Shown: in pieces, positions 59,287 through 64,000 of the stretch | Numbering within the stretch: position 1 is the stretch's first letter | How the letters are laid out: every line of letters starts with the position of its first letter | Assembly: GCA_949358305.1 (NCBI GenBank) | Contig: OX442314.1 | Coordinates: 62,197,369 to 62,261,368 of the forward strand | Source of the DNA: Strigamia acuminata | Lineage: Eukaryota > Arthropoda > Chilopoda > Geophilomorpha > Linotaeniidae | Length of the DNA: 64,000 nucleotides | Direction: 5' to 3' | Notes under the pieces: model-generated | What the model saw: only the letters and a program-made list of their open reading frames with translations | Database searches by the model: none | What the model was told of the DNA's origin: nothing | Program-made: the position numbers and the translations under genes

Positions 59287-60438
59287 ATGGAGTTGCTAGT
59301 CGATTGTTGGATCGAGACCGGTCTTAAACCCCGAATCCTCATGGAAACATTGCAAAAGCGACTGGGAAAGTTAACAGAAAACGGCGTACCAACGATAAAA
59401 TTTATCCAACACATACTTGGTGGGAAGTTCCAAGTTCTGCTGACGAACACGGAACTGGTCGACCAGTTGGCCAGTTCCAAAGGAACCAACGTGGATGGGC
59501 TAAAAATCACGTGGGAACCCAAAATTCGTCGGGATAAACGCGTTATTATAAAGGGATTGTCACCACTTGTGCCACTTTTCGAGGTGGAACGCGAGATGAA
59601 AAGATTTGGCAACGTGTCATCCGTTTCATACGAGAAGTTCGAGGACGACGATTTCATTTTGAACGGAAATATCATTGTTATGATCAGCGCCGATGATTTA
59701 CCGAACAAGATCGAGGTTGGGCAGTATTCGGGACACCTAATTTACAAGGGCATGGGCCCGTACTGCCCGAAATGTGACGCGACAGACCACTACGCTTCGG
59801 TTTGTCCCAAAACAAAATGCTTCAACTGTAACCAATTCGGCCACGTAAGCCGATCCTGCACCGAAAAGTGCAAAACGTGCGACAAATTGGGGCACACGTC
59901 CGCCAACTGTCGTATCCGGGCGGCGAACGCGAAGAAAACGACGAACGCAACGCAAGAAACGAGAAGACGACCAAACAATCCAAACAAGCCGCCGAACTGT
60001 TACAATTGCGGGAAACGTGGCCACATTAGCAGCGATTGCACCGAGAATTGCAAGATCTGCAAAGAACCGGGACACGTCTCACGAGACTGTCCAATTCGAA
60101 AGGAAAAAATCGCAAAGAAAACCGAGACAACCAGCGCACGCGTCGAGAACGAAAAACAAGACGAAACGGAACCGATTGAGAAGAAAACTGCCGTGGAACA
60201 AATCGTTACTGTCACCACTTTGGCACTCGTTTCGGAACCGAACCAGCAATACGAAATGGACGTTGAGGAACAGTTGAAACGGTCGAGAGAGGAGACGGAC
60301 AGCGACGACGAGGGTTTCACCACGGTGACATACAAGCAAACTGGCGTACAAGATTTATCAAAAACGAGACAGAAAAGCCACTCGAAGAAGAAGAGGGGAA
60401 ACGATTCTGCCACGAAGGGGGAAGAAATTCCCAAGTAA
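59287..60438 (+). CDS. LINE ORF1 protein, five CCHC knuckles
   Basis: 383 residues. I choose ATG 59287 because the older copies (39571, 40414) start at the same place; the frame is open further upstream. The N-terminal half (residues 1-150) has an RRM-like pattern (RVIIKGLSPLV, NIIVMISADDL). Then CPKCDATDHYASVC, CFNCNQFGHVSRSC, CKTCDKLGHTSANC, CYNCGKRGHISSDC and CKICKEPGHVSRDC, all C-X2-C-X4-H-X4-C. Acidic C-terminal tail. Such proteins bind LINE RNA as a chaperone in the RNP. Confidence 0.9.
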   Translation: MELLVDCWIETGLKPRILMETLQKRLGKLTENGVPTIKFIQHILGGKFQVLLTNTELVDQLASSKGTNVDGLKITWEPKIRRDKRVIIKGLSPLVPLFEVEREMKRFGNVSSVSYEKFEDDDFILNGNIIVMISADDLPNKIEVGQYSGHLIYKGMGPYCPKCDATDHYASVCPKTKCFNCNQFGHVSRSCTEKCKTCDKLGHTSANCRIRAANAKKTTNATQETRRRPNNPNKPPNCYNCGKRGHISSDCTENCKICKEPGHVSRDCPIRKEKIAKKTETTSARVENEKQDETEPIEKKTAVEQIVTVTTLALVSEPNQQYEMDVEEQLKRSREETDSDDEGFTTVTYKQTGVQDLSKTRQKSHSKKKRGNDSATKGEEIPK

Positions 60439-60539
60439 CTTGACAAAAAAAACGTTTTTGTTAAGTTTTCGACACACGCACCGTTAGAAAAAACCTCCAC
60501 AAACAGAAGAATTCGTCTTTAAAGCTGCTACGTACAATA

Positions 60540-61371
60540 GGGGGTTTCATTAATTAAGCAATTTTGTAATTTTGCAACTTTAGCAATTTTGCACTTTTGG
60601 ATTTGTCACATGATATCAGTTCCACCAATCATGTGCATAATTGCAAAAACACAAACAAAAAAAATACACAATCACAAAATCAAAGGTAGTTTTGCTATTT
60701 TGGCAAAATGGCAGCAGCCAAACTCAATCCAAGTGGCCATCACAAATTGTGATTAACAATTAGTTGCAAAAACAATCTCATGATTTTGCAATTTTGCAAT
60801 TATTTAAATAGTCACATGACTTCCTATCCACCATATTGGGTTTTAGTTATATCCAACCAATTTTAAAATGTGATGCAAAATAACTAGTTCTATTTGTGTG
60901 ATGAAACAAAGTTTTTTTTTAATAAGGTGCATTTTAATAAATATGTTTCACAGATTGCACCAGAGCCATTACTTGAGTTTCCTAGCTGTTATTCAGTCAT
61001 GGATGCATCAGCATATTGATAATATACAAGGATACAAGTTGGCCACTTAGATAGAGCTTGGATGCCTCCATTTTGTTTTGAGTTTCACAAGCCTCAAAAT
61101 CACTTCTTATCAAAATCACAAAAACTACCTTTCAGATGTTTTTGGGATTTTGTGTTTTCACACTCTTGTACTTTAGTGAATGTGAATGTGATTGGTAGAA
61201 CAGATGTCACATGACAATACTCAAAAATCACAAAGTTGTCCAGATCACAAAATTGCAAAATTGTCTGGGTTAATTCAATGTAATCCCATTTTTGGAGGCA
61301 TCAAAAAATAATGATTTTGTGATTAATGCAAAATCACAAAATTGCAAAATCATTCATATAATGAAACCCCC
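60540..61371. mobile_element. MITE inserted at the ORF1/ORF2 junction of the LINE
   Basis: 832 bp with terminal inverted repeats GGGGGTTTCATTA at left and its complement at right, flanked by TA (60538-60539 and 61372-61373). The interior is AT-rich with many TTTTGCAATTTTGTGATT-like runs in both orientations and no transposase. The inverted symmetry extends into the LINE flanks (CGTACAATA left, TATTGTACG right). TA duplication suggests a Tc1/mariner-type mover (inference). Confidence 0.75.
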
Positions 61372-64000
61372 TATTGTACGCTCACTTCAAGGATTTACAA
61401 GACAAACCGAATTGCTAAACTGGATGAGGACGAATCCAGTCGACATAGTGTTTCTGCAGGAAACTCACGTGACCGACAAACTGAAAATGCGATGGATCGA
61501 GCAAAATACTCCCGGCTTCAAGTGGCACTGGTGCTGCAACGTAGACGGCAGCGGAGGACTTGGAATTGGCTTCAAAAAATCGAAATTCAGCCAGAGCAGT
61601 GTGCGCTACGAATGCCACAACCGAATCATGGTTTGGGACTGTGTTTGTGGCGACACTGCACTTCGATTAATCAACGCGTACGGACCAGTGGACGTTACGA
61701 AAGTCGAGGACTTCTACGACGAGCTCACCGTGTGCACTGACACCAACCGAAACGTGATTATCGGCGGCGACTTAAACACGGACTTCGAATCGACCTCGAG
61801 ACGACACGCAAAGGCAGAAAAGCGACTCGAGAAACTGATGAACGACAAAAACTTGACAGATGCGTGGCTTGCCGGCGGTAGAAAAGGAATGCAGCACTCC
61901 TTCAAATGGCAGACCACGACCTCGAGACTGGACTACTGGTTGGTAGAGAATAATGGGCGAATCCTGACCAAAAGCTGCTCGATTGGTGGCGACTCGTTCT
62001 CGGATCACTACCCGGTGTTTTGTGCTTTTGGACTCATGTCTAGAAAGAGGATAAAATCGTTTTGGAAATTAAACACAGACCTGCTTGATGACCAGCATTT
62101 TTGCGAACGTTTTGAGGAAAAATGGGGCGATTGGATCGACGAGTTGCGATTGGACCCAAGAGGCTGGGAAACGATTAAACGACGAATCAAACATTTTTGC
62201 AAGACCGCATCGATTGCTGCAAATAGAAAAGCAAAGGAACATAGGGAAAACCTACTTTGGATCCGGAAGTTGTTTAGAGACTCGGGGCAAGACTTTTTTA
62301 AAAGCGACATCGAGGAAATTTCACGCGAATTGAAAGAGTTGAACGTGACTACGCAGCGAGGAAACGCCATTTTTGCCGTGATCGAGGAGCGCGACTTTCT
62401 AGACAGTGTCGGCGACGATGCAAAGAGAAAGAAAGAGGCGGCAAATTCGAAACGGGATATTAGTAATGTGTTTGTGAATGGCGCAGCGATTTCCGACGAG
62501 GTGGCAATTTGTACCGCATTCACCAACCACTACAAAGAAAAATTCGGGCGAGTGGACGTAAACGAAGCTACTTGGACGAAATTTCACGGAGAATCGGATT
62601 CTGGCGACGAATTTTCGAACCTGGATGACGCCTTCACCGTGAAGGAAATCTCGGACACGATTAGCAGATTGAGCAACAACCGCAGCCCAGGAATTGATGG
62701 GATTCCGGCCGAGTTCTACAAGAAATTCCGTGGAATCATTGCTCCTTATCTCTGCACGCTGTGGAACACCAGCACGACGCTGACCAACTCCCAGAGATCG
62801 GGCGTGATAACGCTGATCCCGAAAATCGAAAACCCGAAGGTTTGCGGCGACTGGCGACCGATCTCGCTGCTGTGCACCGACTACAAAATCTACACGAAAG
62901 TTCTAAACTCACGACTTCGGACGCTGATCAAGGAAAAAGTCGAGTGTGGACAGTTCGGGGGCGTGAAGGGAAAACGAATTTCGGATGCGCAGATCCTCCT
63001 CGCATCAACTTGGAACCGGGGAACTTTAACCAACTCATCTCTGGCGCTGCTCGCACTGGACCAACGTGAAGCGTACGACCGCGTCCACTGGGAATATTTG
63101 TGGAAATCGTGCAAGTCGATCGGATTCACCGACCAGTTCCTCGAGCGCATCAAACAGTGCTATCGCGACATCACCTCGAAAATCAATATCAACGGGACAT
63201 TGACTGAAAACATCGAAATTTCCAGAGGTGTACGACAGGGTTGCCCGCTTTCGATGACCCTGTACACCGTATACATCGACACACTCCAGAAACGCATCCA
63301 GAACGAAGAGAAAATTGCAGGCGTTCGACTACAGGGCACGGAAATCAAGTCCACGGCGTTCGTTGACGACCTGACGCTCACGATCACCGACCCAAACTCG
63401 TTGGAAGCGATTCGTAACCTTTTTGGCGAGTTTAGAGACGCGACCGGCAGCGACCTGAACTTGGCCAAGAGCAAGGGACTCACGATTGGACCAGCGTGGA
63501 TCGAGGACCACAAGCGGATGTTCCCGATCAACTGGAACGAGACTTCGGTTAAAATTCTGGGGATCGAGTTCGGCTACGATATGAAACGTGTTGGAAAGCG
63601 AGCGTGGCGACTTTTGGCAATCGAATTAACTGCCACACTCAACGAATGGCGCGACAGGAATATGTCTTTCGTGCAGAAGGTGAGTTTCATCAAGCAGTAC
63701 GTCCTGTGCAAAGTAAAATTCCTGGCCAGCGTGCACCTCCCAAGCCAGAAATGGATGAAAGAGATGCAAACGAAACTGGTCAGGTTTGTATGGGGCGGAA
63801 AGGTGAATAGACTCCCTTTTGCCGGGACTTACCTGTGTGCCAGGAAGGAGGATGGAGGCATCGGTCTGCCACACATCGAGACACTGGTCATGGCGTACGT
63901 CACCGAGTTGACCCTGCGAAAAGTAAAAATGGAGAATCGAATGGAAAATTGGTCGGTTTACATTACGCTTTACCTCGGTTTCCACTGGAGGAAACTCGAC
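61361..64000 (+). CDS. LINE ORF2: APE endonuclease and reverse transcriptase, partial
   Basis: 880 codons without a stop, running off the window. Endonuclease: VDIVFLQETH, RLINAYGPVD, VIIGGDLNTD, SRLDYWLV and SFSDHYPV, the catalytic set of APE-type endonucleases. RT: RSPGIDGIPAEFYKKF, WRPISLL, ALDQREAYDRVHW, RGVRQGCPLS and AFVDDLTLT. After RT, AGTYLCARKEDGGIGLP. The C-terminal zinc motif is expected about 100 residues beyond the window, from the copy at 37270. The first ATG (61361) lies in the MITE end; without the MITE the frame would run on from TYN-VRSLQGF. Probably functional enzyme domains. Confidence 0.9.
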   Translation, partial: MKPPIVRSLQGFTRQTELLNWMRTNPVDIVFLQETHVTDKLKMRWIEQNTPGFKWHWCCNVDGSGGLGIGFKKSKFSQSSVRYECHNRIMVWDCVCGDTALRLINAYGPVDVTKVEDFYDELTVCTDTNRNVIIGGDLNTDFESTSRRHAKAEKRLEKLMNDKNLTDAWLAGGRKGMQHSFKWQTTTSRLDYWLVENNGRILTKSCSIGGDSFSDHYPVFCAFGLMSRKRIKSFWKLNTDLLDDQHFCERFEEKWGDWIDELRLDPRGWETIKRRIKHFCKTASIAANRKAKEHRENLLWIRKLFRDSGQDFFKSDIEEISRELKELNVTTQRGNAIFAVIEERDFLDSVGDDAKRKKEAANSKRDISNVFVNGAAISDEVAICTAFTNHYKEKFGRVDVNEATWTKFHGESDSGDEFSNLDDAFTVKEISDTISRLSNNRSPGIDGIPAEFYKKFRGIIAPYLCTLWNTSTTLTNSQRSGVITLIPKIENPKVCGDWRPISLLCTDYKIYTKVLNSRLRTLIKEKVECGQFGGVKGKRISDAQILLASTWNRGTLTNSSLALLALDQREAYDRVHWEYLWKSCKSIGFTDQFLERIKQCYRDITSKININGTLTENIEISRGVRQGCPLSMTLYTVYIDTLQKRIQNEEKIAGVRLQGTEIKSTAFVDDLTLTITDPNSLEAIRNLFGEFRDATGSDLNLAKSKGLTIGPAWIEDHKRMFPINWNETSVKILGIEFGYDMKRVGKRAWRLLAIELTATLNEWRDRNMSFVQKVSFIKQYVLCKVKFLASVHLPSQKWMKEMQTKLVRFVWGGKVNRLPFAGTYLCARKEDGGIGLPHIETLVMAYVTELTLRKVKMENRMENWSVYITLYLGFHWRKLD

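Larger units (their letters stand above)
58867..64000 (+). mobile_element. Tx1/L1-like LINE, near intact, 3' end outside window
   Basis: 5' UTR of 420 nt (58867-59286), ORF1 with five zinc knuckles, a 0.8-kb MITE, and ORF2 with APE endonuclease and RT open to the window end. The 5' end abuts a U2 snRNA gene in opposite orientation. Older broken copies at 39164, 36106, 32172 and 19945 give the 5' UTR and the ORF2 C-terminus. LINEs of the Tx1 clade named Keno are known to insert into U2 snRNA genes; membership here is inference. Confidence 0.85.

Overview
The window looks like a transposon-rich, intergenic or heterochromatic stretch of an invertebrate animal genome, and I cannot name the species. 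The evidence is eukaryotic and metazoan: spliced genes with very small introns (50-80 nt), a U2 snRNA fragment that resembles arthropod U2, LTR retrotransposons primed by tRNA-iMet and tRNA-Pro, an APE-type LINE, and debris of animal gene families (SLCO/OATP transporter, UBF-like HMG factor, KMT5A-like SET methyltransferase). I see no ordinary intact host gene. Names such as Gypsy-A and Copia-A are labels used only here.

Layout. 1-9639: 3' two thirds of a Ty3/Gypsy-type element (Gypsy-A, + strand): gag end, pol, a third gene and the 3' LTR. It sits inside the 5' LTR of Copia-A (9640-16395, intact-looking 1612-residue polyprotein), which itself lies within a decayed second Copia (Copia-B, 16396-18614). 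18.6-20.8 kb holds a cysteine-rich reading frame, MITE-like and LINE debris and a 30-bp palindrome. 20820-26266 is a compact complete Gypsy (Gypsy-C, 263-bp LTRs, TSD TTTG) inserted in what looks like a host intron. 26.3-28.7 kb has two small host exons and a repeat-bounded block carrying an SLCO fragment. 28.7-32.2 kb is Copia-C, broken by a Copia solo LTR. 32-41 kb is a graveyard of LINE chimeras, tyrosine-recombinase pieces, KMT5A-like SET gene copies and a 1.4-kb solo LTR. 41-45.7 kb has a UBF-like pseudogene, minisatellites and another solo LTR. 45736-58603 is a complete three-gene Gypsy on the minus strand (Gypsy-B, LTRs with no difference I can see, TSD ATAT). 58718-58866 is a 5'-truncated U2 snRNA (minus), abutting a near-intact LINE (58867 to the window end) that carries a MITE between ORF1 and ORF2.

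How the parts work together. In Gypsy-A and Gypsy-B, gag and pol are linked by a -1 frameshift at an A_AAA_AAC heptamer. In the env position both carry a third gene that I read as two exons: a short acidic exon (29 or 39 codons, shared EDENWD motif, ending CAG|GTA) and a 921-928-codon exon. The exons join in frame across an 845-nt or 562-nt phase-0 intron. The encoded protein of about 950-967 residues shows no signal peptide, transmembrane segment or recognisable family, yet the two divergent elements share three conserved blocks. This spliced third gene is the best candidate here for an undescribed system. The second is the LINE at the U2 gene, which fits a U2-targeted Tx1/Keno-like LINE.
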